DNA from: Gongronella butleri
Lineage: Eukaryota > Mucoromycota > Mucoromycetes > Mucorales > Cunninghamellaceae
Assembly: GCA_025201375.1 (NCBI GenBank)
Contig: JAIWZP010000096.1
Location: 1-64,000, forward strand
Direction of reading: 5' to 3'
Length of the DNA stretch: 64,000 bases
In this document: positions 1-12,888 of the stretch, piece after piece
How positions within the stretch are numbered: position 1 is the stretch's first letter
Layout: the number at the start of each line of letters is the position of its first letter
The notes under the pieces: generated by a model
The model's database searches: none
The model's input: only the letters and a program-made list of their open reading frames with translations
What the model was told of the DNA's origin: nothing
Translations under genes and position numbers: made by a program

Positions 1-48
1 TGTGCTCTCTTTTGGATTTTTCAATAAATGTCATTTTTGTTTTCTTAC

Positions 49-3000
49 GAATTCTTTGTGCGTTTGCGGCCCTTTTGGGTCGATGCGTCGTCGTCGGTGC
101 CAATGAGCATCTTTGCCGTGGAAGTGAGATAGGCGTCGATGAGAGTGACGGGAAGGGCGACGTGGAGGAGGATGTGCTTGGCCAGGCGCACGTCGTGCTG
201 CTCGCCATTGGTGGCAATGTCGAGGAGTAGATGGAAGAGGCGGCGCTGGATTTTCTGGTCGCAAGCGGCAAAAAAGTCGGGCGTGATTTGGTGCAAGGCC
301 TGGCGGCGCGTGGACACGCGCCAGCCCTGGTCGTCCTCGCCTTCCAATGCCGATGGGTTGCGCAGCAGGCGCAAAAACACGTCCAGGTTCTTTCCCTGTG
401 CAAGGCTGCCTGGCGTGTAGCACGCGACGAGCGCGACAATCAGGCGCGTGGTCTGCGCATTGGGCGAAGGCGCAACAAGCGTGGCCTCTAGCAGGTCAAT
501 CACACGGTCCAGCATGTCGCCCACGTGCAATGGCTGAAGAAGCGACAAAAGCGCGATTTGATGCGCCACGACCCTCGACGCGTTGATGTGCGCGAGCAGG
601 AAATGGATCACGTGCGTGGTCGTGTCGCGCATCGCCTTGGACGTGTGCTGCTGGCCCTGCGCATAGTACAACGCAAGCGCACGGGACGCATACGCGCCAT
701 CGCTCGAAATCTCGTCATCAAAGTGCGCCATGTGGTCCACAAAGTGCGAAATGTCTGCCGCACGCGTGTCCGCCACGGTCGAATCCTTGTAAATCTTGCT
801 AGCCGCCAACGTCGACGTCTTTGGTTTCTTTTTGCCAACATCGCGCGATTTTTGATCGTAAAGCGCAGGCATCGCAGGCAAACCCGACGAACCATACGCG
901 GCCGCAATGCTCTTGAAGCACGCCATCGCCATTGCACGCACAAGCCCATTGCCATGCGTCAGACAAGGCAACAAAGCAGGCACAAGGTGCTGGAAGTCGT
1001 TAATCGCGTGTTGCAAGCCATACGCACGGATGTACGCAGCGCCGATCTGCAGCGATCGCGCCTTGACCACGTGGTTCTCTGCGAAAAAAAAAGAAAAAGT
1101 GTAAAAGGTGAGCGAGAGTGAGAAAAAAAAATGAAAAAATTGGGCCATTTTCCAATTCTTTCCAATTTCTTTTCCAAGTAAAAAAATTTACCTTGCTCCA
1201 TCCATTGGGTGGCGAGAAAAGGCAAAAGATCGGCGTCGAGGTGGCCGGCAAGGAGCGCGGCGACAGCAGGTTCAAAGCAGCCAAGGGAGGGGCCGCCAAC
1301 GACAAGATCAAAGCAAGCTTGAATCCACGCGTCCGATGCATCTTGCACTTGATGGATCATGTACCAAAGAGTCAATTGCACGAGCTGGATCTCTTGGGAT
1401 TCCGAGACGTCGATGGTTCGAAGGGCATTGACGGCGGCCATGGAGAGAACGTGGTTTTTGTCGTTTTCGTAGTCCATGGCCTGCGTGTACAAGAGCGGGT
1501 GCGACGCGTAACGGTCGACAATGCCCTGCAGGAGCAAAAGCGCGTCCTTGGATTGGTGCGACGCAGCCACACGCGCGCCGAGGACGACCATGGCCACGAC
1601 ACGGTCCAGACGCGACGTGCTCGTAAGCATGGATGCCCAGAAATCGACATTGGCTGCGTCAGACGCCTCCAACGACACCCAGTCGTACGCCAGCGACTCC
1701 TTTTTGTTCTTGCTCGCCGTGCGCATATGCGCCACCATGCGACCAACCACATTGTTGCCAACTTTGGCCGATTTCGTCTGCTGCACCACCGACAAAACAG
1801 CCTCGGACCCGCTGTAAAACACAAACAGTGCCACCATGCGCGAAATACGCAGCACCGCATCATCGTCCGCCTGCGACATGGCCTTGTTCAGCAAAAACAC
1901 CATTGTCTGCACAGCGCACACGTGTTCGTACGCACCAGGCTCTTGAAGACGCGCCAACAGACAATCCAGCACAGCATTCATCGGCACGTGCGCAAGAAGC
2001 GCCTCGGGCATCTTGGTCAACACGTACGACGCAGACTCGCCAAATTCACAAAGACTGTTTAGCAATCCAGCTTCGATCAGATCCGAGGACTAGGTCATAA
2101 AAAAAAATAAAAGAAAAAAAATCAATGGGTGCCCCAATGCGGTCCTTTTTCGCCCTCAGACTTACCTCGTTCAGGGCATCCGAAGAGGCAAGAACGTCCT
2201 CGAGCTTCTTGATACCCAACAGACGCATATGCGCGGAGGGATGGTGCAAGCAAAGGTACAAGGTGGTGTTGGCATCCTCGACAAGCTGATGACGCGTGCC
2301 TTGGAGCGTGGCATTGGACAACGCGTACAGGGCCTTTGACGCCGCCTTGTCGTCCTTGGCCGCCTGGAGCGATTGGTCCAGAACAGCGTCCAATTGCTCC
2401 ACGTGGCGTTGCGAGATGGTGACAAGCAGCGGGCGCGCCAAATCGAGGAATTCCGTGGCATCTTGCTTGCCAACTTGCATGTACGCGTCCATGACCGCGC
2501 GGCACACAGCCTGGATATTGTCGGAGGCCAAATACCCGCTGAACACGAGCGTGTCCAGCAATTCAAACTGCCGGTGGCGCACAAAGTGTGGGATCAGGAA
2601 CGCCACGAACCGGTCAATCGCGTAATTGGCCGCGTGCTTCAGCAACGTCGCCTGGAAATGCGCATCGTCGATCAACGCGTTCGCCGCCTTGTCGCCCATG
2701 GCGAAATTCGCCTGTGTCTGCGCCAAATGGATCAACGCAAGCACCGCATGACGGAACAGGCCGCTCGAGCGCGCATGCTGCACCAACGTCGCCGTCAACG
2801 CCTCAATTGCTTGCGAATTGAACGCCGTCTTGCTCGACAGTTGCGAAAGAATCATATACGTCGCCAATTGCAGCTCGGGTTGCTCGCGAGCCTGCAACCC
2901 GTCCACAAGGTACGGCGTCAGAGCAATCGCCATCTCACTCGACACCGTGCGCGATGACGCGATAAAACGCACCAACGTCGCCGCATAAAACGTGTAAAGC

Positions 3001-3765
3001 GTCGAAAACCCAACATGGCTGCGCACAACCGTCTTGCACACAAAGTCAAGCACAAACCGACTCTTGCCAATTCGCTCCACAAGAAGCTCGCGCGAAAGAG
3101 GCAACGACGACGCACGGATCGGCTTCAAAAACACCCAGCTCGAATTGTCCCTTTTAAAAATAAATAGAAATGAGCTTTTTTTCCCTTTACCCTCCCCCCC
3201 CTATTCTTCGTTTTTACGCAATGTCCAGAAGCGACACCATCTTGACAAACGGCTTGGTCTCGTGGTACGGCAACACACACGCAAGAATCGACTCCACGTT
3301 GAGCTTGTGGATGTCAAATCGTCGGATCAGCCATTCCAGCGTCTTGCCCGCCGCATTGAGCAAAAAGTACGGCGAAAGCTGCGCAAGGAACCCATTCAAT
3401 GTCTCGTCCAGCTTGTCGTTCTCTTGCTTGGACTATATATATATAAAAAAAAAAAGAGGGTGTCAGTGGCGCTGCTTTCTTTTTTTCTTTCTCTTTTTTT
3501 TTTTTGTTTTTACCATGAGCACGCGATTGATCGCCTTGGCATTCTCCGAGAACAGAGGCGCCTCAAACGGCGCAAAGTCAGGCTCCACATTGATCAGCTC
3601 GAGGAACCCATTGCGCGCAAGTGAAAAGATCGTCTCCATATCTTGATCGGCCGCTTCCTTGGCCGAGAACAAAAACGACGCCTTGTACTTGCGCGACGTC
3701 TCGGTCACGCCCTTCAGATCCGCCGTTCCCAACTTCTTCAGCTGCTGTTTCAATGACAAGGCCAT
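49..3765 (-). CDS. UTP10: UTP10/HEATR1, U3 snoRNP-associated HEAT-repeat protein, 5' part only
   Basis: Large HEAT-repeat protein of the small-subunit processome (t-UTP/UtpA), needed in the nucleolus for pre-18S rRNA processing and rDNA transcription. Exons on the minus strand, 5' to 3': 3514-3765, 3218-3432, 2166-3150, 1192-2089, 49-1078. They give about 1,126 residues in frame. A GTAAGA donor at 48 shows that the gene continues beyond the left edge; family members have about 1,700-2,100 residues. The N-terminus resembles UTP10: a MALSLKQQLKKLG start, a phenylalanine/glutamate-rich FEAPLFSE segment, then KTLEWLIRRFDIH and LPYHETKPF. The remainder is helical, as expected for HEAT repeats. The start is the first ATG before this conserved block. 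Introns are 67-113 nt, with A-rich 5' ends and T-rich 3' ends on the coding strand. Identification is firm; exact exon edges are inferred. Confidence 0.88.
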
Positions 3766-5745
3766 GCTGACAAGACGGAAAATGAAATAAAAAAAAAAAA
3801 GGCGAAAGAAGAAAGAAAGAAAAGGGAAAGAAAAGGGGCGGCGGCGCCCTTTAGAAACGGTGGCTCAGCCCCCGCGTGTTCACACTCCGCATGACGGCAT
3901 TTGAAACGGGGCAATTTCAGCATGAAAACGTCCGTTTTACTTATCCATGTTTGCATTTCCTGGTCAGTTAAGCCAACTCTCGAACAAAGCTTAAAAAAAG
4001 GACCCAAAACACGCCCAAACGTGCAAAAAAACTAGAAATTCCCCCATTGGAAGCGATTTTGAGCTATCACGAGCGATTTTAGCGTGATACGCGCAAAATC
4101 ACGATTTTGGGGTGTCTGGCCCCCAAAACCAGAATCGAAAAAAGAGGTCTCCAGAATTGCGCCAAACTTTTGCACATGACAAGTAGCAGCGTAAAACCAC
4201 TGAAAATGCCAAAAAAGAGAGAGGTCGATCTGTTGGTTGAAGAGCAATTCGCAATTTTAGATTTAATTTCATTGACGAATGGTGCGGGAAAAACGCGCCC
4301 ATCGAACCGCGCCGAGGCGTCCTTCAGCAAGAGACACCTCAGGTGCATGGATTTGATTAAGAATGGACGCGTGTCACTTGACGCGCTTTATCTCGCGTCG
4401 AAAAACATATACGATTTTAAAACCGTATCAAAAATGCCAAAAAACCACACTTTTCATAGATCATCCATGTCCACGTACGCAGCCAGCCATGCTCTTTCAG
4501 ATGAACCGACTTTCAGGGCGCTGCTGCCAATCCTCGCAAAGTTTACCTTGAGATGAAAATTCGCCGCTTTTCGCGTTTTACGCGACAACTAGCCAATGGA
4601 CCCCTGGTTTTTATTTAATTTTCGTCGGTGAACCCAGTGTGCGTACCATGTGGTTGAATGGCGTGGTGATCTGACGACCTAAATTTCTCCATTTTCCGGT
4701 CGTCGACTGTACCCCAGGGAAAATTCGTGGTTTTTGAACATCACCATGATGTGCGATTGCGTGGCCATCGTTCCATGAAGGTTTGCTGCTTACGTATTTT
4801 GACCGCCTGCTTCTCAAAAACCGTTTAAAAAATGGATGTCAGTTGGGCCGTTGACGAGAAAAGTGTTATTTTCGCATAAATTCACGAGTTTTGATCAGGC
4901 GCGTCATGTAGTTATTCGATTGACCCGAGTCTTGTGTGTGTGCAAAGAGACACCCTCGCGTGTCATTTTTTCCCTAGTCGGCATGCCGGATGGACAACGT
5001 TTTCACGCTGGCATCGGGCCAATCAACATACCAAACCTGATTTGCACGGCAACAGATACGTGAATACGCGGCGTGCTGCGGTGAATATTATACAGTAAAA
5101 CTTCAAATTTGATTCTCTATCGAATGAACCCAATTTCACTGCAGGTCAACCAAATTGCGTCGAGAAAACTTGAATTTGGGAATCATTTTCTTAAAAAGTC
5201 GCTTCATTGACACCTGATTATCATCATCACCGCTTTGCGCGTGCTAATAAGAGCAAGAGAGTACTGCATCGAACAAACCCAATGACCGGACGCTGGCGGT
5301 GCACTTTGTGCTTTTGGCAAGAAAAACGCCAAAAACGCCAAATCTGACCATTTGGCATTTCCGCAGCATGGGCAAGCTCGACCATGCTACACTATTCACA
5401 TAGGTCCTGGCTGCAACAAATCCTGTCCAATGTGCTAAAAAAAATCGGCGGATCCAATAGTGGCATCGCGAGTAAAGGGCGAAAAGGGTGAAAATCGTTA
5501 TTTTTTGGAGTGCATGGCCGGCCGACTTTCCTCAGACGTAGAATGATCACGACACACGCCTGGAACGTAGCCCCCATCAACTTTTGAGCTACGATTTGTT
5601 ATCGTCATTTCATGCAATTCCTCACTTTAATGATTTGACACATCAAATCCCTGTTGAATCCTAACAAAAAGAGTCCTTGCTTGATTTTTTTTATTACAAT
5701 GGGGGTGGTTGTGAAATGAGGGGAAATACTTGTGGAAAAAAAAAT
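3766..5745. other. Intergenic, repeat-bearing
   Basis: The two minus-strand genes on either side leave about 2 kb. No convincing gene is seen. Short open frames at 4107-4556 lie inside a dispersed repeat (about 4105-4830) and lack a recognisable product. The remaining sequence, 4830-5745, shows no clear feature beyond AT-rich stretches and one TACAGTA at 5091. Confidence 0.6.
4105..4830 (-). repeat. Dispersed composite repeat, two-module copy
   Basis: Read on the minus strand this holds module M1 (about 4830-4640, including CCATTCAACCACATGGTA) followed by module M2 (about 4460-4105, including CATGCACCTG then GTCTCTTGCTG and CTCGGCGCGG). The same order occurs on the plus strand at 43170-43870. 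M2 alone recurs at about 7290-7690 (minus) and M1 alone at about 62600-62810 (plus). Copies are clearly diverged, and no coding capacity is shared. Class unknown. Confidence 0.65.
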
Positions 5746-6757
5746 CTACTTTCTATACCAAAGACGGGTGACCTTTTGCTGTTGGGCGTGAAAAAAAAAG
5801 TGAGAGGCGTGAGTGTCTCGCCAGGCAAAAAGCAATAAATTTCTCTCTTTCGGGAGTATAAACTTACGCGTCGCATCTTCTTTTGCAGCTGGAAGATGCC
5901 GTACAAGAGGGCCTCGGCGGTGGGCGGGCAGCCGGGGACGTAAATGTCGACGGGGACAATGCGATCGCAGCCGCGAACCACCGAGTACGAATAGTGATAG
6001 TAGCCACCGCCGTTGGCACAGCTACCCATGGAAATCACCCAGCGAGGTTCAGGCATCTGGTCATACACCTTGCGCAGCGCAGGCGCCATCTTGTTCGTCA
6101 GCGTACCGGCAACAATCATCACGTCGGATTGACGGGGCGACGCACGGAAAACAATACCAATACGATCTTGATCGTAGCGAGGCGTCGAACAATGCATCAT
6201 TTCCTGGTTAATCAAAATACGAGCGTGAGTGTCTCCATTTCGCCCCATTTCGCGCCCAATGCCCTCTTCCAATGGCAACATACGACGGCACAGCACGCAA
6301 GACCGAACGTCATGGGCCAAATCGAACCCTCACGCGCCCAGCTGACAACACGATCGACGGTCGACAGGACGTATTCTGCAAAATGTACGAAAAAGACGAA
6401 AATCGGGTGAGCAAATGCGTTCAATTCGTGGTTTGACGATGGAAACAAGCTGAAAATGGCGAATTGACGTCGGAGGGTAGCAAGTGGGCTTACCGGCGCT
6501 GTTGTTAGGCTTGACGGTAATATCCTTGATATCGTCAATGTGGCGAACAGCCTCGGTGGACATGGCTCGCTGGGGAAGAGCCATAAGCTGCTTGCCTTGG
6601 ACACCTAACGGGTGGAACACAAAAAGCAGAAAAACAGATTAGAACCGTCATGACGGCGAGCAAAAGGGCAAGATATGACGAAAAAGGCGAAAAAAACGAG
6701 ACGACACTTACTCAGAGCACGCTTGGCGAATTGCAAACCCAAAGCAGTGGACGCCAT
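5746..6757 (-). CDS. NDUFS7: NADH:ubiquinone oxidoreductase 20-kDa subunit (NDUFS7/PSST/NuoB)
   Basis: Mitochondrial complex I subunit that holds the terminal iron-sulfur cluster N2 next to the quinone site. Exons on the minus strand: 6712-6757, 6494-6604, 6284-6375, 5868-6203, 5746-5778, giving 205 residues, which matches the family. Visible signatures are [14 protein letters not shown] with the tandem cysteines, the [11 protein letters not shown] loop, and [17 protein letters not shown]. The last exon encodes only [10 protein letters not shown] and the stop, the usual end of this subunit. The basic N-terminus ([16 protein letters not shown]) looks like a mitochondrial targeting peptide. All four introns are GT-AG and keep frame. 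Identification is very sure; the short last exon was chosen because it restores the conserved C-terminus. Confidence 0.95.
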
Positions 6758-7289
6758 TTTTTCCTTGGGGTAAGAAGAGTGGGGAGGGGAGGGAAAAGGG
6801 GCAACAAAAGAGTGGGGAGTGGGTAAAGAAAAAGAAAGAGAAAAAAAAGTGGAATGAAAATCGCCCTCTATTTTTGTTTTGAGGAAAAAGATGGGGCTGG
6901 CCCGGACTATTTCCAAGCGCCGGCTCAGGCCGTCACACCTATCAAAAAAAAGTGCGCCCGTGTCACCAGGTCGCGCCTGACTGGCTGATTTTTAGGCATT
7001 CAAAACTTTAAACGCATAAATCGAGCCATTGGCACGTCGCACTGCCGCGTGCAAAGTCTCAAACAAAGGCTCGGCAGCAGAGCTATATACCCAAACGAGA
7101 TGCGCTGCAATTGCTGCAGACCACTTGGGCGATGTGGACGCAAAATCCAAAAAAATAGCAAAATTTGGATGTCACCACTATGGAAACTTATCAAGGCAGG
7201 GCAGCATACCACCACCTACGCATCTGGTCGTGAAAGGCCAACCAGGGCAAAAAGTGGCGACAGCTTGTAGACTCATCGCGGCGCACCCC

Positions 7290-7690
7290 ACGCAGATTTT
7301 TCTGCTGTGACGAGCCTCCAAAGCCAAAATTAAAAACGCAGGTCTACAGAAAAAGGTCAAACTTGCACACTAGGGAAAGCCGCATAGCGAATCGACGGAA
7401 AATGCAAAAAAGAAGATGATCATTCTGGCTGTTGACGAACAATGCGTGATTTTCAATTTTTCTTTCTAGAAGAATACAATCAGGAAAACGCGTTCACAGA
7501 ACCGCACCAACGCGTCGACTTGGAAAGAGAGACACTAGGTGCATGGATTTGATTAGGAACAGGCGCGTGTCACGCGACATTTGACGCGCTGTATCACGCG
7601 CCGAAAACACATTTGATTTCAAAAGCGTGTCAAAAATGCCGAAGCAGACCCCACTTGTACAATTGATCAAACGAGCACATTGGAAAATCA
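7290..7690 (-). repeat. Dispersed repeat, M2-only copy
   Basis: Shares with the 4105-4460 copy, on the minus strand, the block around CATGCACCTAGTGTCTCTC followed by a CGACGCGTTGG region, and then AATTGAAAATC. Order and spacing match, with many substitutions and short indels. M1 is not recognisable beside it. Confidence 0.55.
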
Positions 7691-8059
7691 CTGGAAATTA
7701 GCACACCTCTTTTTATATAGGCATCGAGAGACAATGACAACGCAATCCTCTTGGCTACGTTTCTCTGCTGTATAATAATAGCACACGTCAGTTTTTGTTC
7801 ACCGAGATTAAAACACGGACGGATTAAACGCTTTATCAGTGTGCAAAATCCAAATAGGATGAAAATCGTGCTTTTGTAGTACATTTTCTCGGGCACTTGC
7901 TGAGATGCTGATCGATTTTTTTTCACTCTTGTCGAGGCTCGAGTATGTGAATATGGACAGGCAGGCAGAATCGAACCAGCATCATGTCTGCCAAACTAAA
8001 ATAAAAAATATTAGTTCTCTTAGAGTCATTGCATACCAAGCTGAGATCTCAACACATCA

Positions 8060-9860
8060 ATTTCTCCAAATCACAAGCGCTCTTGCCGCGTTTGGCCACT
8101 GACTCATTTGCGATGACTCGCACGTCAATACGCCGAGCCGTTGTCTCGTACGCTCACCAGAAAGGACAAACCCTTACCCCCTTTTGCTGGGCGCGTGCTC
8201 GGATTCTTGTTCATCGATTCCTATATTTGAGCTGGAGGATGCTGAATACAAAAAACCGACGATGTCAAGTTTTCTCAGTGATCGAGTCACTCAGTCCTGA
8301 GAAAATGCACTTTTCATAAATTCAGAGTCAAATCAGGATCAAAACGATCCTTAAATGCTAACTCGTCGAGAACTCGAAGCGATGTCTCCAAATCACAAGC
8401 ACTTTTACCGCGTTTGGCCGCTGATTCATTTGAGGTAGCTCACGTGTCGGGGCGCTCACCCGTTGCCGCAGTACGAGACCAAATGCTTCTGATCTTACCC
8501 CCTTTACGCCTACGAAACTGGCGCGTCCTCAGAAACTTGCTCATTTGGTTCCAAATGCGGATCAGTTGATGGTAGACCCAATTCTTCAGTGCTGTTAAGT
8601 TTTTTCGCGAATCGGATCACGCAGTCGCGAGAAAGGTCGAGATTTGTGTTTGCTAGTGAAAACACAGTGCAAAACACTAATTTACGCGTTTCTCCCGGTG
8701 TGCCTTACCACATGGATTCAAATTTAGGCCAGTTGATACTCAAGCCAAAACTTTGGTGATTCCAAGTTTTTTTCGCAAAACGGATAACTCAGTCCTGAGA
8801 AAAAGCATATTTCGTAAATTCAGGGCTAAATCAGGGTCAAAACGATCCCAGAAGGCCAACTCGCCGAGAACTCGATGCGATGTCTCCAAATCACAAGCGC
8901 TTTTACCGCGTTTGGCCGCTGATTCATTTGAGGTGGCTCACGTGTCGGGGCCATCAGCCGTTGCCGCTGGACAAGACCAAATGCTTCTGATCTTATCCCT
9001 TCACGCCTACGAAACTGGCGCTCCTTCAGAAACTTGCTCGTTTGGCTCCAAATTTGGACCAGTTGATGGTAAACTCGATTCTCCAATGGTGTTAATGATT
9101 TTCGCGAATCGGATCACTCGGTCTCAAAAAATATCGAGATTCGTTTTTGCTAGTGAAAACACAGCGTCAAACAATAATTTACGCGTTTCTCCCCATGAGC
9201 CTCACCGTTTGGCGCCAAACTCAGACCAATGGATACTCGTCCCAAAACTTTTATGATTCCAAGTTTTTCCAGAGATCGGATCACTCAGTCCTTTGAAAAT
9301 GCATATTTCGTAAATTCAGGGCTAAATCAGGGTCAAAACAATCACTGAAGGCTAACTCGCCGAGAACTTGATGCGATATTTCCAAATCACAAGCGCTTTT
9401 ACCGCGTTTGGCCGCTGATTCATTTGAGGTGGCTCACCTTGTCGGGGCCCTCAGCCTTTGCCGCAGTACGAGACCAAATGCTGCTGATCTTACCCCCTTT
9501 ACGCCTACGAAACTGGCGCGTCCTCAAAAACTTGCTCATTTGGTTCCAAATGCGGACCAGTTGATAGTAAACCCAATTCTCCAACGGGGTTAACTTTTTT
9601 CGCGAATCGGATCACTCAGTCTCAAAAAATCTGGAGATTCGTGTTTGCTAGAGAGAACACAGCGCCAAAATAACATTTTACGCGTTTCGCCCGATGCACC
9701 TGACCATATGGCACCAAATTTAGACCAGTGGATAATCGGCTCTAAAATACGATGGTTCCAAATTATTTCGCAATTCGGATTGCTCAGTCTTGAGAAATCT
9801 CGAAATTTCGTGTTCGCTAGTGAAAAAGCAGAGCCAAAATAATTTTACGCGTTTTTCGTT
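8060..9860. repeat. Tandem array of ~497-bp units
   Basis: The anchor block TTTGGCCGCTGATTCATTTG occurs at 8413, 8911 and 9407 (spacings 498 and 496 bp), with a diverged copy at 8091. The first unit is about 322 bp long, so it has lost roughly 170 bp internally. Units also share CTCCAAATCACAAGC, TTTACGCGTTTC, and AAATCAGGGTCAAAAC blocks in the same order. The last unit fades near 9860. No unit has a conserved reading frame, so it is probably non-coding satellite-like DNA. Its location is between NDUFS7 and eS4. Confidence 0.85.
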
Positions 9861-10618
9861 TTTTTCGCGGTAAATCACGTTTGCATCACGGGTAAAGACC
9901 ACGACTTTGATATTTCATGGCTTATCTTTTATGATATCATACGATGTGGCCGCGATTCGCCCTGCAATTACATGATAAAAGCTGTACAGATGCATCAAAA
10001 CAACATTTACAGCAGCGAATCAGGGTTCACTTCACGTGTCTTCGCAACCCTATTTCGATACAAAGCGATGGAAAGGCTGTCAGAGTCACACTCGGTCCAG
10101 CGTGCCTTACAAAACCCGCACGTTACATGTATTTTTATTTTTGTGTTGATTGAATTGCGATTACATGGACTCACTGACGCCCTTCTCAAAGTTTGGAAGC
10201 TCGCAAAATGCCAATGCCGCGCGCTCACACTTGCTCAACCTTTGGACCCTGCCAAACAAGGCAAAACGAGAAAAAAAAGTAAAAAAAAAAAATGTGAAAA
10301 CGTGTCGTTCACACACTTGTCAGCAGCCATCCGGCATTCATGGTCTTTTTGCACCAAGTAAAATAAGCCTGCGACTATTGTGGCGGGACCTGCCTTCAAA
10401 TCGTAAAAAAAGGATCCATCCGAACGCCTGGCTTCCTAAAACAAGAATTAAGCACACATCACGACGCGACGATTCCCCCTTTCTTTTTTTTTCGAGTTCC
10501 AATGCGATGGCAGAACGTGAAAAGCAATGATTCTTGACTATGTACAACACGATGATGCGGCGACGAGGCCGCGAATTTATTATTTTTCAGAAAAAAAAAA
10601 TGGGGGATACAATAGGCT
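9861..10618. other. Intergenic, no gene seen
   Basis: Downstream flank of the minus-strand eS4 gene. It is AT-rich with short A-runs. Nothing coding, structured or repetitive stands out apart from weak resemblance near 10430 to the GG-AAAACCAGAAT stretch of the dispersed repeat. Confidence 0.5.
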
Positions 10619-12019
10619 TTAGTTGGCCTTGTTGCGGCGCTGGTCGCGCTCCTCGGCAATGGTGAGCTTGATACCCTTGCCCTTGGGAAGCGAAATGTAG
10701 GGCTTGTTGGACTCGCCAATGACAAAGACGTTGGAGATGCGAGTGGCGAAGGTGCGGTCGAGCGAGTCCTTGACGTGGACAATCTCGAAGCCACCAACGT
10801 GGCGCTCGCGGTGGACAATGGTACCAACACGGCCAATGTTACGGCCACCAGTGATCATAACCAGGTTTCCTACATCAAACTTGACAAAATCGAGGATCTT
10901 GTTGTTTTCCAGGTCGAAACGCACGGAGTCATTGACCTGGATCAAAGGATCCGGGTAACGCATGGTGCGACCGTCATGGGTGGTGACATAGGGAATTCCT
11001 TTGGCACCGACCAACACCTTCTTCACCTTGCACAATTTGTACTTGGCTTCCTCGTCGGTGATACGGTGAATAGCGAAGCGACCTTTCGTGTCATAGACGA
11101 GACGGAAGTTCTCGCCGGTCTTTTCAATAGAAATAACATCTGATTGAAGAAAGAACCAGGCAGAGACAAACAAAAGCATCCGGGATTCGTCAAAGCTCTC
11201 GCTAATCAGTTCCAATTGCCAAAATCATATGCCAAAATGTAGCCAAGGCTACAAAAAAAATAACAAAAAAGCGCCCACTCCCGCTCTCCTCTCTCGCACA
11301 CGGATCCAATTGACCTTACCCATGAAACCAGCAGGGAAGGTGGAGTCGGTGCGGACCTTGTTGTCGACCTTGACAAGACGCTGCATAAGGATCGACGTCA
11401 CCTCACGGCCATTGAGCGCGTACTTGAGGCGGTTGCGCAAAAAGATGATCAAGGGCAAGCACTCACGGGTGCTGTGGGGGCCAGAGCTGGGCTTGGGAGC
11501 ATAAATGCCTGGAAAAAGAGGGGGGGGAAAGCAAATCAGCAATCAAATCGCTCCAAAAACGAGCTGCAATGAGAGGCTTGTCAAGCCCATGGTGCCTCTC
11601 ATGCCCATTGTCAATGGAAAAAGCAAAAAAGTTCAGAGGCGTTTGTAAAAAAATAATCGTCACCAATATACTCGGATTGTTGAGCTTGACATAATTTTTT
11701 TTGTTTCATCATGACGAGAAGAGGGTTTTGCTTTTTCCAATTGACAATGAGGGAAAGGACACCACGGGGAATTGAGGCATCCAGCCACTTACCCAAAAGC
11801 TTGTCGAGCATCCAGTGCTTGGGGGCGCTAAGGCGCTTCATGTGCTTCTTGGGACCGCGCTAAAAAAAAAAAGCAGATGAGTTCATCCATCCATCCATCC
11901 ATCCATCCATCCATCCACTGCTTGCATCCATCCATCCGTGTCAAGGGAGGATACATCCATTGAAGCATGCATCCGTCCATCATGATTGCTCTCTTGTCAG
12001 AGGAGCTACTTACAGCCAT
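10619..12019 (-). CDS. RPS4: 40S ribosomal protein S4 (eS4)
   Basis: Structural protein of the small cytosolic ribosomal subunit. Exons on the minus strand: 12014-12019, 11793-11859, 11320-11508, 10619-11139, giving 260 residues (family 261-263). The first exon is only ATGGCT (Met-Ala) followed by a GTAAGT donor. The next begins [19 protein letters not shown], the usual start of eS4. Later blocks match the family: [52 protein letters not shown] and the C-terminal SNVFVIGE. The codon for Asp in GFMD is split across an intron. Intron 1 contains a TGGA tetranucleotide repeat on the coding strand. Very confident. Confidence 0.96.
11884..11935. repeat. (ATCC)n microsatellite in eS4 intron 1
   Basis: Eight or so contiguous CATC/ATCC units at about 11884-11918, with further interrupted units to about 11980. 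Lies wholly within intron 1 of eS4. A similar tract sits in the corresponding intron of uS3 (36724-36783). Confidence 0.9.
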
Positions 12020-12888
12020 TTTTAAGATTGATCAAAGAATTGAGGGAAAGAGGAAGAGAAGAAGAATTTTTTTTGGCCGTCGTTGTGGCCGGGGCCCTTT
12101 ATTGCACGCTCGGATCGGACTTTTGTGCTGCGCATCTCCGCTTCACCTGGCGCAGCCAATCAATTGAATGCTCAAAAAAGGGGGTCTTGTTTCGCCAGGG
12201 ACCACAAAAAAGAAGAAAAAAAGGCGGGGATGACCCGCGGCAAAGGACAGGTGATTGAGTCATGTGCCCTTTTTTTTTCTGCGTGGCAATTGAACGAAAA
12301 GGAAGCCGAAGGTGAGCAATGCTGATCATCTGTTTTTTTTTAAAAAAAATAGCCAATTTGGATTTGGCAACGTGAATGGTGCGGGAACGCAATCACGAAA
12401 AAAGAAGGTTGCTCAAAAAATTGATGGACGGGTCGATGAGGTCATTGTTTGTGAGCCCGGGGGATACGACACATGTGCTTGGAAAAAAAGGTTCAGCCAA
12501 ATGAGTGATTTTTTCTTTTCTTCACTATGATGCCAAGGGATCAACGCACCCTTTGTCTGCTGGATGAGTGCCCATTCATTGAAGGATCATAATAACAAGA
12601 AAATAAAGAATAAAAAAAGTAAAAGAAAATGAGCCATTAAGATGGGGGAACAAAAAAAAGCGGCAAAAGGGGGGGAAATCAAAAGGGAAAAAGGGCGCGG
12701 CGCGGCAGTGTGTCACGCTGGAGCGCTCTTTTTGGAGGTGCCTCTTTTTTTTCTTTTCCTCTCACTCTCTTTTCCACTTTCCCTTGCTTTTTGACTATTT
12801 TTTTGCTTTATCTTTTTTTTGTTTGTTTCTTCCCCCCTGCGAATGTATATTGGCCCTTTGTATCTGTCGTCTACCTGGAATACGTATC
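12020..12888. other. Divergent intergenic region between eS4 and the Ste20-like kinase
   Basis: Both genes are read outward from here, so it must hold both promoters. The sequence is rich in A-runs on the eS4 side and in T/C-runs just before the kinase start (12725-12840), a pyrimidine-rich leader. No TATA box is obvious, and no additional gene is seen. Confidence 0.5.

Noticed and set aside
525..1121. Plus-strand open frame of about 200 codons inside UTP10
   Set aside because: It is antisense to a conserved UTP10 exon and Arg/His-rich as expected for a shadow frame.
4107..4556. Open frame of 149 codons in the UTP10-NDUFS7 gap
   Set aside because: It lies inside a dispersed repeat, and the frame is not kept in the other copies.
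8060..9860. CRISPR-like or satellite repeat with spacers
   Set aside because: The units are ~497 bp and contiguous, with no short repeat-spacer pattern; it is a simple tandem array.
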